Assembly: GCA_004014935.1 (NCBI GenBank)
Contig: CP025324.1
Span: forward strand, 1,984,501-2,048,500
Origin: Saccharomycopsis malanga
Taxonomy: Eukaryota; Ascomycota; Saccharomycetes; Ascoideales; Saccharomycopsidaceae
Direction: 5' to 3'
DNA: 64,000 nucleotides
A program made the translations under genes and the position numbers. A model generated the notes under the pieces. That model ran no database searches. It was not told the origin of the DNA and saw only the letters and a list, made by a program, of their open reading frames with translations. Each line of letters opens with the position of its first letter. Positions within the stretch are counted from its first letter, which is position 1. This document shows positions 10,356 to 20,662 of this stretch, piece by piece.

Positions 10356-10859
10356 GATATTTTATTTTTTAATCAAGACTAGATTTATTCCAGAGTAAAT
10401 CATTTGTTTTCCTTTATCTTTATTCAAATTTTTATTCGAGTCATGCTACTGGTTTTAAATCCGGTATGTAGTCATCCATATAAATTATTACTGCTTATTA
10501 CAAAGTGATTAATTCAGTTATTATGATTATCAAGCATTCTGATTACATTCTGATATTTTAATTACATTTTAGAAATTCGATATATCAACCATCAGAAAAC
10601 TGGTAAACTGGCAATCATTTTTTTTATACATTCTACCACTTTGTAATATAAAAGTGAGATTAAAACTACAATTGATAACATTTCTTGACATTATTGGAAT
10701 TAAGATGATCCATCAAATTGGTACCCTATTTCTGGCAAATGAGACAATTGGAAATAGCAATTATTAAGCGATGAGGAGCAGATACAATAGATAATTTGGT
10801 AAGACAATTTAGTTTGAAGATCATCAGGGCGGTATAGGCTGTTTTTCAAGAATACAAGG
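10356..10859. other. Spacer upstream of MCP1
   Basis: AT-rich DNA holding the MCP1 promoter. No specific site, gene or repeat recognised. Confidence 0.5.
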
Positions 10860-11861
10860 ATGCAATCAAGCTTTGACTCGCTCAAGACTGTGGCTCCATC
10901 CCCGATTGATGAAAGCGACGAGGAAAAAATCTCAGTGGATGGCAGTGAGGTTTCAGAAAAGAGTGGTGATAGCGGAAAACAGGTTGGGATACGGAGTTTT
11001 TATGGAGGAAATGGTAATAATATTATCAGAGGGGTATTGATGGTGCTAGGAAAAGTTCAAAAATATTCCACGTATGTTTTTACAGGATTCTTTCTTTTAC
11101 ATGGAATCAACGTTCTAGTGGCACCTGCCATTGATCTCAATATTGCAGAGGAGGTGTTGATGATGGCAAGAGACGTTTACCAGAAAAAGCTTGTAGAAAC
11201 GTGTATTTTGGGCAGTGTAGTTGCACATGTAGTTTCTGGAGTGACAATGCGAATCATCAGGCGGTTCCAAGGATTGCAGATAAAACGTAGAAATCCTAAG
11301 AATCGCCATCTAAAGGCGAAGTCATTGAATGACCAAATACAAATAGAACGAGAAATCAAATATAATGCCACTACAAACGATTATGAAATCAAAAATGAAG
11401 CAGTAGGAATGGGTGGTTGGTATTCTGTGTTCAATTTAGGACTTCGGAAATCCCTCACCTTTAGAAAACTCGGGCTCACACCACTACAGTTCTCCGGATA
11501 CCTTCTAGTTCCTACGCTTCTCTACCATGTGATGGGCGAGAGGTTGGCTCCTTTGCTTGTAGACGGAGACTCGTCATTGATCAGTTTGGCCTATGTCTCC
11601 CATGCATTTGCAAGAGGCAACAAGTACATCATGTATCCTGGGTTTGCTGCCTTGATCTACTTGTCACTATATCACATCACTAGTGGTTGGCTCAAGTACC
11701 TCAAAGTGTTCTCCATTCGGAAAAAAAACTTCTGGTTTTTGGTTGTCAATGGGGCCACTGCTTTGGGATTGTATAGTTTGTACAGAATCACCACTCTTGG
11801 GCTTGAAACCGGTAACGTGGCAACGGCTTTTGATCTGTATATTGCGTATTTTAAATGGTGA
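10860..11861 (+). CDS. MCP1: Mcp1-like mitochondrial outer membrane protein
   Basis: 333 residues with a polar, Ser/Glu-rich N-terminus (about 1-60), then several hydrophobic segments (about 72-92, 115-135, 210-232, 262-282, 300-318). Two copies of a helix-pair pattern with histidines (LLHGINVLVAP; LVPTLLYHVMGERLAP) and the HVVSG and HITSG strings fit the DUF1691/Mcp1 family. In S. cerevisiae, Mcp1 sits in the mitochondrial outer membrane, suppresses ERMES loss when overexpressed and recruits Vps13. Length is close to the family (302 in S. cerevisiae). The assignment is from topology and motifs, not from a full alignment. Confidence 0.78.
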   Translation: MQSSFDSLKTVAPSPIDESDEEKISVDGSEVSEKSGDSGKQVGIRSFYGGNGNNIIRGVLMVLGKVQKYSTYVFTGFFLLHGINVLVAPAIDLNIAEEVLMMARDVYQKKLVETCILGSVVAHVVSGVTMRIIRRFQGLQIKRRNPKNRHLKAKSLNDQIQIEREIKYNATTNDYEIKNEAVGMGGWYSVFNLGLRKSLTFRKLGLTPLQFSGYLLVPTLLYHVMGERLAPLLVDGDSSLISLAYVSHAFARGNKYIMYPGFAALIYLSLYHITSGWLKYLKVFSIRKKNFWFLVVNGATALGLYSLYRITTLGLETGNVATAFDLYIAYFKW

Positions 11862-13161
11862 TTTTATAGTATATAATATTCGCTTACTTCTAGTCGTCTG
11901 TTGCTTGGTTTACCAAATAAAAATATATCACTATTTAAAAAGAAAAGACAGCAACTTGTACTATACAACACTACAGTGTCCAGAACTGGCGACTGCAAAT
12001 TTATACGGTATACAAAATAGCCCCTGACTACTCAGCATGACAAAACATGATGTTAAAACCTTGAAAATGATGCCAATTGCTATCAAATCATTAAGCGATA
12101 AATCTACAGGAAATTGGTGTTGATAATATGAGAAAAAAAAAAAAAAAAAAAAACAAAATTTTCATATTTTCTTTTTCTTTCTTGATACAAATTTATGATT
12201 ATGTTTCCTTTGCTTTAAGGTGAATCTTAATGTTTTAAACCTGCTTTGCTTAGAGACCCCTTACTTGATATTGCTTTCAAATGCTTTGCTGTACTTGATA
12301 TTGCTTTGAAAACATTACTTTTGCTTTAAAGTTGGGTCACAACCGTTGTACTTGTATCAAGCTTTTTCTAATAATAAAAAGAGGTTTACACCTCTGTATA
12401 TATCTCCCCAGCCGAATGGCGGGGCAATAAATATCTCTTTTCACACCTACTTTAAAGACGAACATCTCCGAAGAACAATACAATTACTGAGTACAATTTG
12501 TTGTCAAAGCAAACAATTATGTATTGTGCAGAAATTGTTTGCTTGAAAATAAACATATTTACTATTTTTCTACATAATTGACAATATTTTATTGTATCCA
12601 ACTTATCTCACCCAAATATCAAAGTTACTCCCTCAGTTAGCAACTGTACTTTAACTTATATCTTGACGGCTCCTTGACACCCAAGCTTGGGTGTTCGATG
12701 CATCCGAATTGCATCATGGCGGCGCATGATCCGTGCGCGTTGCATGAGATATTACGCAATCTTGTAGTAGTTAATATGCACTCCGACGCACTCTGAAGTC
12801 ACCGAGTGTCATTTTCTGCAGTTCTTGCAGTGTATTTTGCAGGTTCTAGAATGTTTTGAGGGCTTCCACATTGAGAAATAGTATGGGATTCAACGTCAGT
12901 ATGACGAAAAGCCCCGGTACAATGATTTGGTGCAATTCAATTAGGATTGAAGAATTACAACTGATTACTTCATTGATGGCATCTCTGGTACGCGACTATG
13001 ATGTGCATAGTTTATTGTATTGTTCTTGCTCATCTGTAGATGCGTAGTTTTCAATTTTACCAGACTAGTTAAAAGCCTTTTGAATTCGTCTGGGGTACAT
13101 CTTTTTTTACTATTCTTCTTTCATTTCAGTTGTATGAAAAAAATATATACAATATTTGGCA
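11862..13161. other. Long intergenic region with repeats and a hairpin
   Basis: Holds an A-tract at about 12132-12152, a duplicated 30-bp motif containing TACTTGATATTGCTTT (12262-12277 and 12292-12307) and a 12-bp perfect inverted repeat at 12507-12544. Its second half is less AT-rich, with GGCGGCGCATGATCC-type strings near 12718-12732. I see no gene. It includes the promoter of the phosphatase gene. Confidence 0.55.
12507..12544. repeat. Inverted repeat, 12-bp arms
   Basis: AAGCAAACAATT at 12507-12518 and its reverse complement at 12533-12544 around a 14-nt loop. Could form a hairpin in RNA. No T-run follows, so it is not an evident Pol III terminator. Function unknown. Confidence 0.75.
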
Positions 13162-15924
13162 ATGGATAGGATATGTTTAGCCAATCTTTATAATGACAAT
13201 ACACTCGAGAGTCCTTCGAGGCTTAAGAATGCTTATTCTAATGGCAGTAAGAACCATAGTATCAAACAATTCGATTTGAAGGATCCCAGAAACGTTGTCT
13301 TAGATTTTCGGCCGTTTAATCAGCATCAACTGTCGAGAATAAAAAATTCTTTTCCTCTTTTAATAAGTTCAAAGAATTTTGAGTCCTCAAATCTAGTTGA
13401 TTTGTTAAGGAACAGCGTATTGAATTTGCATCATTTGAAAGTTTTGTCTAATTTGTTTTTTGTATTGAAAAACACAGATCATGAATCTTCTGAGACTAAA
13501 CCAACAATGTCTCAAGAAGGGGATCTAATTTCTGATTTTAGAAAATCAGCAAAAATAGACTCTTCTCTGTCAATATCGTCATCGTCTCTGTCTACATCTT
13601 CCAATTCCTCCTTATCATCCACATTTTCGGGCCCTTCTTCACCATCAACATCTGTAATATCTAATAATAGCATCAATAATCATCGCCATCATTATCATCC
13701 TATCAACCCTAATAATTGTTGTGATGTCAAAGAAACCACTAATGTAATATTCTATAGCCATGGAAAACATTTTGATGCTGAGGCCAAACAGTTGTATGAA
13801 ATGTTTGTTAATTTCGCCAGTTTTCCGGTGGAATTCAACAAAGAAACAAAATACGTGAAAATCAAAGACAGTTTAAAGTTCTTTTATATCAATGAACCAT
13901 TATGTCGTGCCATGTTGGGAAATTCCAATATACTAGACACTATTCCAGTACGTGACACAACAACATATAGCCAGGAAAGTATCGTAAAAAGAGAAATCAG
14001 TACAAATAAACTGGAAACTGTTCTTGAAGATGAAAACATGGATAACAATGCCATTGCTGCAATCTACGGCCAAAGGGTGTTTGACACTCTTGCTTACAAA
14101 TTGACTGACTCTAAAACTAAAAAACGTAATAGTTTGGACATGAATTTGAATGCTGTGAGTTTTTTCAGTAATGAGAAACAAAATGTTGACCTCAAAGCAA
14201 AGAAAAAGTTTCAGAAATCAATGAAAAACAATTTCAAATTACTGGATGCTTTACTTGGTGACGGATCTAAAAATGAAATACTCGATTTCAATAGTAATCC
14301 TTTTCCTGGTGGAGCCAACGAGCTTCCTAAACCAGTTGACACCAGTTCTAAATTGCCAAAATGGTTGTTACCATATCTTGATGCTAAGCAAGCCACACAT
14401 CTTATCCAAAGAGAATTCAACAAGATTGAAAAGTTGCAAGAAAAGAGAGTAAAGAAAGCGTTTTATATGGAAAACTGTAAAACACTAGAATCAACAGTTA
14501 ACCCCAATATAAACACTCTTCTTAGTGAAGTTAATCAAGGCATTCATTCGCCTTCCATCTGCTCACCAGGAAACCTCTGTCCTGGGTGTGATCATATAAA
14601 TTACAAACTTCCCACAAGTTATCTCAAAGCCGGTTTTATTGGAAAGCCAGAAAACGTTTCTAAATCCAACAATGTAATGGTAAAGAAAAACAGATATTAC
14701 AATATTTTACCATTTGAACATTCAAGAGTTAAACTTCCACAATACAAACAATTTATTGCCAATAAGCCAAGCACAGAATCCGCTAACAACTTTTGGGAGG
14801 ATTCTTATATCAATGCCAATTATATAAAGGTTCCCCAAATTTCTCATGAAGCTTATATTGCTACTCAGGACCCCACGAAAAGCACTTTCACTGAGTTCTG
14901 GTCCATGGTGAGCCAGAATCCTAGTCTTGCTTTGATCTTGAAACTAAACAGTAATATTTGGAACATTGAATATTACAGGAAAGAAGCCACGAGGTCTGTT
15001 GTTCGTGATTTGAGCGTTGATTTCAATACCAAAGGTTCCCATCAGGATTTTGAAAAAGTTAAGCAAGAGATTCTAGATCAATGGAGTATTTATGAAAATT
15101 CAGATAAAAACGTCAAAGACGGAAAGTATTTGGCTAGAGAGAAAACGATTGAATTTTTCAGAAAATCTTTTGAAAGATCAGAGCCAGGGAACGCTACGGA
15201 AAGTTTGAGGCTACAATACTTTGACACTCAAATGTTTCCGGAAGATGGATTAATTTTACAAAATTTGGGCTACGAAACAATCATCAACCATAAAGAAACT
15301 ATAATACGTTTGATGGACCTTGTTGAACTAGAAACTATTTCTCTTGAGGACTGGAACTATTACAGCAAGGTGTTTCTGGAGAAAGGCGGTGGTGATATTC
15401 CATTGGATTTGAAATTACCGAAAATAAAACGTTCTAAATGTATAGTTCATGTTGAGTTACTCGACTGGAACGATTTCTCAGCCTTGAAGGACTTGGACAT
15501 TGTTTTCAAATTGATAACTTTGAAACGATTTATTATAGATCATGTTGTTGACGAGTTGAATAATGAATTTGGCACTGTAATGACCCCTAATCACAATCTT
15601 AAATCATTGGTGCATTGCAACGCCGGTTGTGGAAGAACAGGAACGTTTGTCACTGTCGACATGATTGTTAACAGATTGAGTAAGCCACAAGATGCCAAGC
15701 AAGAGGGCCGTGAAGTCGAGGCACAGTATTTCAAACTGGTTGGAAATGGTGACATGGAAAACCGCCAGAATCAAATGGTGGACCTTTTTGGGAAAAGAAA
15801 CGTAATTTACAAGACAGTGGCTGAGTTGAGAAAACAAAGACTATCGATGGTACAGAATATCAACCAATATCGAATGTGTTATGATGCTTTAATCATGTAT
15901 TTTGCCGAGAAGAAAACAAATTAA
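13162..15924 (+). CDS. PTP3: Protein tyrosine phosphatase, Ptp3/Ptp2 type
   Basis: 920 residues from ATG 13162. Ptp2 and Ptp3 dephosphorylate MAP kinases (Hog1, Fus3) in S. cerevisiae. An N-terminal rhodanese-like segment (VVLDFRPFNQHQLSRIKNSF) at about 48-70 matches the CH2-type regions of MAPK phosphatases. A Ser-rich linker (about 130-175) follows. The classical PTP domain fills about 520-915: a substrate loop around NKPSTESANNFWEDSYINANY, then the P-loop HCNAGCGRTG with catalytic Cys about 819 (codon 15616-15618) and a QNINQYRMCYDAL Q-loop. Length favours Ptp3 (928 in S. cerevisiae) over Ptp2 (750). The name is therefore likely but not certain. Confidence 0.9.
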   Translation: MDRICLANLYNDNTLESPSRLKNAYSNGSKNHSIKQFDLKDPRNVVLDFRPFNQHQLSRIKNSFPLLISSKNFESSNLVDLLRNSVLNLHHLKVLSNLFFVLKNTDHESSETKPTMSQEGDLISDFRKSAKIDSSLSISSSSLSTSSNSSLSSTFSGPSSPSTSVISNNSINNHRHHYHPINPNNCCDVKETTNVIFYSHGKHFDAEAKQLYEMFVNFASFPVEFNKETKYVKIKDSLKFFYINEPLCRAMLGNSNILDTIPVRDTTTYSQESIVKREISTNKLETVLEDENMDNNAIAAIYGQRVFDTLAYKLTDSKTKKRNSLDMNLNAVSFFSNEKQNVDLKAKKKFQKSMKNNFKLLDALLGDGSKNEILDFNSNPFPGGANELPKPVDTSSKLPKWLLPYLDAKQATHLIQREFNKIEKLQEKRVKKAFYMENCKTLESTVNPNINTLLSEVNQGIHSPSICSPGNLCPGCDHINYKLPTSYLKAGFIGKPENVSKSNNVMVKKNRYYNILPFEHSRVKLPQYKQFIANKPSTESANNFWEDSYINANYIKVPQISHEAYIATQDPTKSTFTEFWSMVSQNPSLALILKLNSNIWNIEYYRKEATRSVVRDLSVDFNTKGSHQDFEKVKQEILDQWSIYENSDKNVKDGKYLAREKTIEFFRKSFERSEPGNATESLRLQYFDTQMFPEDGLILQNLGYETIINHKETIIRLMDLVELETISLEDWNYYSKVFLEKGGGDIPLDLKLPKIKRSKCIVHVELLDWNDFSALKDLDIVFKLITLKRFIIDHVVDELNNEFGTVMTPNHNLKSLVHCNAGCGRTGTFVTVDMIVNRLSKPQDAKQEGREVEAQYFKLVGNGDMENRQNQMVDLFGKRNVIYKTVAELRKQRLSMVQNINQYRMCYDALIMYFAEKKTN

Positions 15925-16571
15925 TTGTGTTAATGGTACAACTAGTACAGTTAATGGCTCAAAATATCAAACTACCCTCCGTAACTTGCCGAGGAGCAAA
16001 AAAAAAGGGTCTTTTTGGTTTACGTTAGTTTTATTTTTTTTTTTAGTTTAGCATTTTAAAAACTATTTTACATTGCCCCTATTAATGAATATTGCATTTA
16101 CAAATTGTACTTTATTTTGCATGTAAGCTGTCTTGAACAGCCCAGTATTTTGACAAGTTATTAAGTGCAAATGCTATTGGAACTGCTCGAGGCATAGTTC
16201 TAAGCTCGTCATATTCATTTCGTCTAACACACATGCTAATATGGGTCATGTTGAGAGGCCGCATCCTATGATCAGCACACTATAGTCAGGGGCAACGAGG
16301 CGTTGCTCAATAGAGGGTTCATGGACCCCATTGCTCGGCGAAGAAGCAATATAGCAGGCAATTTGTCTTTTTAAGTTAGTACGGGCCAAACGAGGCTATA
16401 CAAGTTACGTCAGGACCCTAAAGACTTGATAGGGATATGTTATTGTATGGTGTATATATACAAGGAATGATGGCATATGTAGATGGCTTGTAGGATTTAT
16501 ATATTTTACTGATAACTGTATTTACCAATATATAAGATACAAGATTCAATACATATATAATATTCACCACT
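15925..16571. promoter_or_regulatory. RCN1 upstream region with four GAGGC elements
   Basis: Four GAGGC cores lie on the plus strand at 16189-16194, 16255-16260, 16297-16302 and 16392-16397, all within 210 bp and about 180-380 bp before the RCN1 start. The calcineurin-dependent response element bound by Crz1 in yeasts contains GNGGCT, and calcipressin genes are classic Crz1 targets. Only the last site (GAGGCT) keeps the T, so Crz1 control is an inference. Confidence 0.4.
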
Positions 16572-17282
16572 ATGACTACGATACTACACTCGTCTCCAAG
16601 TAACTCACATCCAAAGTTGGCTTGCTTGAACAATATTCCAAAATCCACAGTGATTCTTAGTGAAGTGCCTGACAATTTTTTTGTCAAGAATCCTTCAACC
16701 AGTCTTTCTCCAGCAGATGAGATCAAACTACTTGTGTTGAACTACCAGTCTCCGGAGAATATTGCAAACAAGATTCGGTATTTCTCTCCACTACCATTTT
16801 TGCAAAGAATAGTGATTGTTTTCAAGGAAGAACCAATTGCTAGAGAAATTTATTCACTTTTGAAACATTCAAAGTTTTCAAGCTTGAAAATCAATCTATC
16901 TACAACCCTCATTAGAACTGACGAAAACAACGCTGACCGTAGCTTATCCATTGAATATGCTCCTATGGACAGCAATTTTACAAACAAAGGAAGAGGCTCC
17001 GGTAATAACATGAAATACGATAGCTTTATTGCTAGCTACGAGGAACCAATGCCAAAACCAGGACCAGAAACCGCTGCTGATTTGGATGCTTCCAGTACCA
17101 CCAGTAATGCTAGCGCAGACGACGATGCTTCTAGCACTGCCAGCAAAGGAAGCACCAAAACCCTTTTATCTTCGCTTAATCTTACATTGAATACTGCAGA
17201 CTTGGGCAATTCCGACAATACCAAACATATCGAACATTCCCCAACAAGCCCTTCTATTACTCTAGACACTTACGAATTGTAA
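16572..17282 (+). CDS. RCN1: Calcipressin, calcineurin regulator
   Basis: 236 residues. RCAN/Rcn1 proteins bind and modulate the Ca2+/calmodulin phosphatase calcineurin. The N-terminal part has the RRM-like beta-alpha-beta order of calcipressins: TVILSEVPDNFF, then IRYFSPLPFLQRIVIVFKEE followed by a helix and LKINLS. The central FIASYEEPMPKPGP segment takes the place of the FLISPPxSPP box. The middle is low in complexity (Ala/Ser/Thr). The C-terminus ends SPSITLDTYEL, where PSITLD fits the calcineurin docking motif PxIxIT. Length matches yeast Rcn1 (211). The tail motif and the fold agree, so I am fairly sure. Confidence 0.84.
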   Translation: MTTILHSSPSNSHPKLACLNNIPKSTVILSEVPDNFFVKNPSTSLSPADEIKLLVLNYQSPENIANKIRYFSPLPFLQRIVIVFKEEPIAREIYSLLKHSKFSSLKINLSTTLIRTDENNADRSLSIEYAPMDSNFTNKGRGSGNNMKYDSFIASYEEPMPKPGPETAADLDASSTTSNASADDDASSTASKGSTKTLLSSLNLTLNTADLGNSDNTKHIEHSPTSPSITLDTYEL

Positions 17283-17710
17283 TAAATTTCTTTTTTCAAT
17301 CTTTATTGTTCTAAATTATAGGTTTTCTTTTTTTTTTTTTCATTTCTACATTTAGGGATATGGATATTTTGCACTAAAATTGGCCGTGCCTTGCTTGGAG
17401 GCTTGGCATCCCAAAACAGTTTCTTTGGAAAGTGCCGTCAACATGTACACCCATTTTAGCCTTTATTTTGCATCTTTTTTATTGTTCACTACTGATAATT
17501 ATTAATTCTATAGTATACTATAATGTTCTCTCGCTCCTTAGCTTTTTATACCAACTTTTCTAATTACAAACGTACGTTATTCATTTTAGGTGGAAATTTG
17601 TTGTACAAGCCAGACTTTGTTCTGGAATACATCCTAACTTCATCCTATACTTTTTTTACACAACTTTTTCATATTGTAGTATCATACACACTATAAATAT
17701 AGGCAACGGC
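17283..17710. other. Spacer 3' of RCN1
   Basis: T-tract at about 17328-17340 and AT-rich DNA. No gene or site recognised. Confidence 0.5.
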
Positions 17711-17873
17711 CGCTGGGCTGGATACTTTACCAGATAGCACTCGAAGAAAAAAGCCTTACAGGCTAAAGGGCGAGAAGATATGACCAACAGGACATGATCA
17801 AATCTCACAAATTGCATATATAGGAAACTGATATTTACTGGGATCGAAATATAAGACATTATTGTAATACAAT
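17711..17873 (+). mobile_element. SINE-like copy, diverged short form
   Basis: Shares GATAGCACTC, GAGAAGAT, CAACAGGACATGAT, GGAAACTGATATTTACTGGG and GAAATATAAGA with the family, in that order, then an ATTATT tail. The A box is eroded and the B-box region reads GGCTAAAGGG. An old copy by eye. Confidence 0.68.
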
Positions 17874-18186
17874 TCCCTATAATAAAATTTCATTAAGCAA
17901 ACTACTCAACAGTTAAATAAGACGGCCCTCGCCCCCTACCAATGGTACATATCCACCATAGCTCATAACCTCAGAGTCAAGTTTAAGTATGGGGAGCAGT
18001 ATTATGGTGATGATGATGTTCTCGGGGAGAATTTAGAAGACTTTTCAAGGGTGAATAGGTGGTGTTATATATTTGGGATAATTTAAAGGAGACGTTAAAG
18101 GGAACAGTGTGCTATACTGGAAGAGTGTGATAAGTTGATACAAGAAACGGCATTGATAATAATTATATCTGGTCAAACATTAGAAG
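17874..18186. other. RDS2 promoter region
   Basis: About 310 bp between the repeat copy and the RDS2 start, including a GTGATGATGATG string near 18006. No factor site is assigned. Confidence 0.5.
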
Positions 18187-19800
18187 ATGTCTAATGAAAA
18201 TACAGAGGGATCCTCTCTCAAGGAGAGTGTGGAAACCGTACAGGATAACAACGGAGAAGCCAATGTTCTCAAAAACGATGGTAGTCCTGGCGACAATGCA
18301 GCAGTAAGCTCCAATAATACAGAAAGCAAGAAGCGGAAGAAGAAGGTGCAAGTGGCATGTGTATTTTGTAGAAGATCACATATGATATGTGATGATAAAA
18401 GACCCTGCACCAGATGTATTAAGCGTAACATTTCGCATCTTTGTCATGATGAGCCTATTCAATCTCGTCAGAAGAAACCTAAAACAGGAAACAACTCCAG
18501 TCCAATGTCGAGTTCTCCTTCCAACCAGCAAAACGTAACACTGAATGCCATAAGTACGAATAATAATGGCAATCCTAACAGCCTCAAACTTGAGGAGGAC
18601 ATTTCGAAAGAACAACAGCTTCTCCGTCAGCCTGTGAACAATAACAATACCCAACGCTACAATAGCAGCAGCAATAATGCTCTAAACAACTTGTACTCTA
18701 CGTTTAGTAACAATAGCAGTAATACTAATGCTCCTCGCGACGGAGGCAACCCGAATTCAGGGATTTCTGTATTGTCCCAGCTACATTTTTTCACTAACCA
18801 AACAAACCCATTCTTCTATTCTGAACATGCCAACTCAGAATTCAGCTCGTTGAACGAGTTCTTGTCCATGATAGATGATCCGGACGTGGTCAACAGCGTA
18901 AATAACCAGTATACCAACAAGGCACTGAGTAACAGTAACAGTTTCACAGATTTGCAGAACAGTAATCTATACAACACGTACAGTTCCCAGATATTCAACA
19001 ACAATTTCCCACAGTTGAACAATAATGTAGGTGATAAGGTGTACAATAACGATAATATGGGTGCCAGCAACCCGAATTATCCTGATAATAGTAATAATAA
19101 CGATTCTGCCAAGCCTCCAACCAATGAAATGCCAACGATTTCCGAATCAGCAAAAGACAAGTTTTTTCTAACAGCAGCAGACCCCTCGACAGAAATAACG
19201 CCAGAAGAACGGTTGAAACAAGTCATCAAAGCCAAACTTGATGCCGGTCTTCTACAACCATACAACTATGCTAAAGGATACGCCAGATTGCAAAATTATA
19301 TGGACAACTACATGAACCAACAATCGCGCCAGCGGATCCTCAAACCTTTGTCTATATTCCGTCCGGCATTCCGTGCCATTGCACGTACTCTCAAAGACGT
19401 GGACTTGGTTCTTGTAGAAGAGGCCTTTGAGCGCATGTTGCTAGATTATGACAGAGTGTTTACTTCTATGGCAATTCCTGCTTGTTTATGGCGCCGTACT
19501 GGTGAGATTTACCGTGGAAACAAGGAGTTTGCCCAGCTAGTTGAAGTAAACTCGGACGCTTTGAAAGACGGCAAGTTGACTATTTACGAGTTGATGTCAG
19601 AGGAAAGCGCCGTCAACTTTTGGGAAAAATACGGAGCCATTGCTTTTGATAAAGGCCAGAAAGCAGTGCTTACGAGTTGTAATTTAAGAACAAAAGACGG
19701 TAGAAAGAGAAAAGCTTGTTGCTTCAGCTTCACCATAAGAAGAGACCGTTACAATATTCCAAGCTGTATTGTCGGTAATTTCATTCCTATTGATAATTGA
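18187..19800 (+). CDS. RDS2: Zn2Cys6 regulator of gluconeogenesis
   Basis: 537 residues. Rds2 binds carbon source-responsive elements and activates gluconeogenic genes on non-fermentable carbon. In S. cerevisiae it is phosphorylated by Snf1. The zinc cluster has Cys at 58, 61, 68, 74, 77 and 86 (CX2CX6CX5CX2CX8C), preceded by a basic KKRKKKVQ. A long Asn/Ser-rich linker follows (about 100-320). The C-terminal 210 residues are almost colinear with S. cerevisiae Rds2, from FFLTAADPSTEITPEERL to CIVGNFIPID. That block includes the PAS-like region with TGEIYRGNKEFAQL. The family is Rds2/Ert1; the C-terminal match decides for Rds2. Confidence 0.96.
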   Translation: MSNENTEGSSLKESVETVQDNNGEANVLKNDGSPGDNAAVSSNNTESKKRKKKVQVACVFCRRSHMICDDKRPCTRCIKRNISHLCHDEPIQSRQKKPKTGNNSSPMSSSPSNQQNVTLNAISTNNNGNPNSLKLEEDISKEQQLLRQPVNNNNTQRYNSSSNNALNNLYSTFSNNSSNTNAPRDGGNPNSGISVLSQLHFFTNQTNPFFYSEHANSEFSSLNEFLSMIDDPDVVNSVNNQYTNKALSNSNSFTDLQNSNLYNTYSSQIFNNNFPQLNNNVGDKVYNNDNMGASNPNYPDNSNNNDSAKPPTNEMPTISESAKDKFFLTAADPSTEITPEERLKQVIKAKLDAGLLQPYNYAKGYARLQNYMDNYMNQQSRQRILKPLSIFRPAFRAIARTLKDVDLVLVEEAFERMLLDYDRVFTSMAIPACLWRRTGEIYRGNKEFAQLVEVNSDALKDGKLTIYELMSEESAVNFWEKYGAIAFDKGQKAVLTSCNLRTKDGRKRKACCFSFTIRRDRYNIPSCIVGNFIPIDN

Positions 19801-19949
19801 AAGATTCTCTGATGTTGTTACTCATGTTCTAAAAGTCTGTAAGATTGCACTTTTGAAAAATGTGACATGAATTGATAAAACAAGTAGTGAATATAATATA
19901 TTGATGAATATTGTACTAAAATGATAGTGTATGTAGTTTTGACAAAATG
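19801..19949. other. 3' flank of RDS2
   Basis: AT-rich DNA between the RDS2 stop and the next repeat copy. Nothing else seen. Confidence 0.5.
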
Positions 19950-20201
19950 AGAAAAAGGCTTGGCAGGATAATAGCACTTTTACTCTCTGCTTTTTACGAT
20001 GCTGAACGTGATTTCACAGGCAAGTGCAACTGTCTGAAACACGACCTAGACCAAAGTATAGTGATTACTTTCAACCAATTGGGTGAGCAGATTATGATCA
20101 ACAGGACATGGCTTTACCAAGTCCCTTTAGACATGAAGCGTATATACGAAACTGATATGTATTGGGCTTGAAATATATGATATTATTTTTATTATTATTA
20201 T
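19950..20201 (+). mobile_element. SINE-like copy, long form
   Basis: Carries the long-form body in order: GGCTTGGCAGGAT, GCTTTTTACGATGCTGAACG, CACAGGCAAGTGCAACTGTC, ACGACCTAGACCAAAGT, CCAATTGGGTGAG, CAACAGGACATG, AAGTCCCTTTAGACAT, TATACGAAACTGATATGTA and the ATT-rich tail. The A-box head is missing (5' truncated). The body contains a T5 run that could stop Pol III early. Confidence 0.8.
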
Positions 20202-20662
20202 CGAAATAAGATGTAACTTTTTAACTTAATCAACATGTCAATACACAATATTATAAGATAATACACAATTTACTTTACTTTGAGTTATTCTCAACTTGTT
20301 TTACTCCATATAATTTCAACACATCTCACTTTACTCCAAATATTCTCAACAAATCTCACTTTACTCAATCTTTCTCATCTATTCTCATCCATTTTCAACT
20401 CGTAGCCCACTTATACCTGTTCTGACCATGCACCCCGCTGCACCTATAGCGTGATACGCGCTTGGAGATGAAAAATCGAACTGAAAGGAAAATAAACAAC
20501 AAAATGTGAAGAAACTCAGTAGGTAACTAGGAGCCAGATTTGTTGCTATATTAAACAAACGGAGTGGTATTTTGAGTTGTACTTTTATACAATTTTGAGC
20601 TTTATAAGTTATTTTTTGTGTTGGAAAAAAAGGCAGTTTGAAGGGGAATATAGTGGAGAGTG
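20202..20662. promoter_or_regulatory. TAF5 upstream region with 30-bp tandem repeat
   Basis: A degenerate 30-bp unit beginning TTTACTC is repeated at 20300, 20330 and (partial) 20360. A short GC-richer stretch near 20430-20465 (CACCCCGCTGCACC) precedes the start codon. No factor site is assigned. Confidence 0.5.
20300..20380 (+). repeat. 30-bp degenerate tandem repeat
   Basis: Units at 20300-20329 and 20330-20359 share TTTACTCCA at the start and ATCTCAC at the end. A third partial unit continues to about 20380. Confidence 0.8.

Noticed and set aside
10105-10398. 97-codon open frame
   Set aside because: Overlaps the tRNA-Phe gene in full and has no protein-like features.
12119-12450. Solo LTR starting TGTTGATAAT
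   Set aside because: No matching CA end with a 5-bp flanking repeat could be found, and no second copy in the window.
19947-20171. 74-codon open frame
   Set aside because: Lies entirely inside a SINE-like copy, and the same sequence is closed or in other frames in sister copies.
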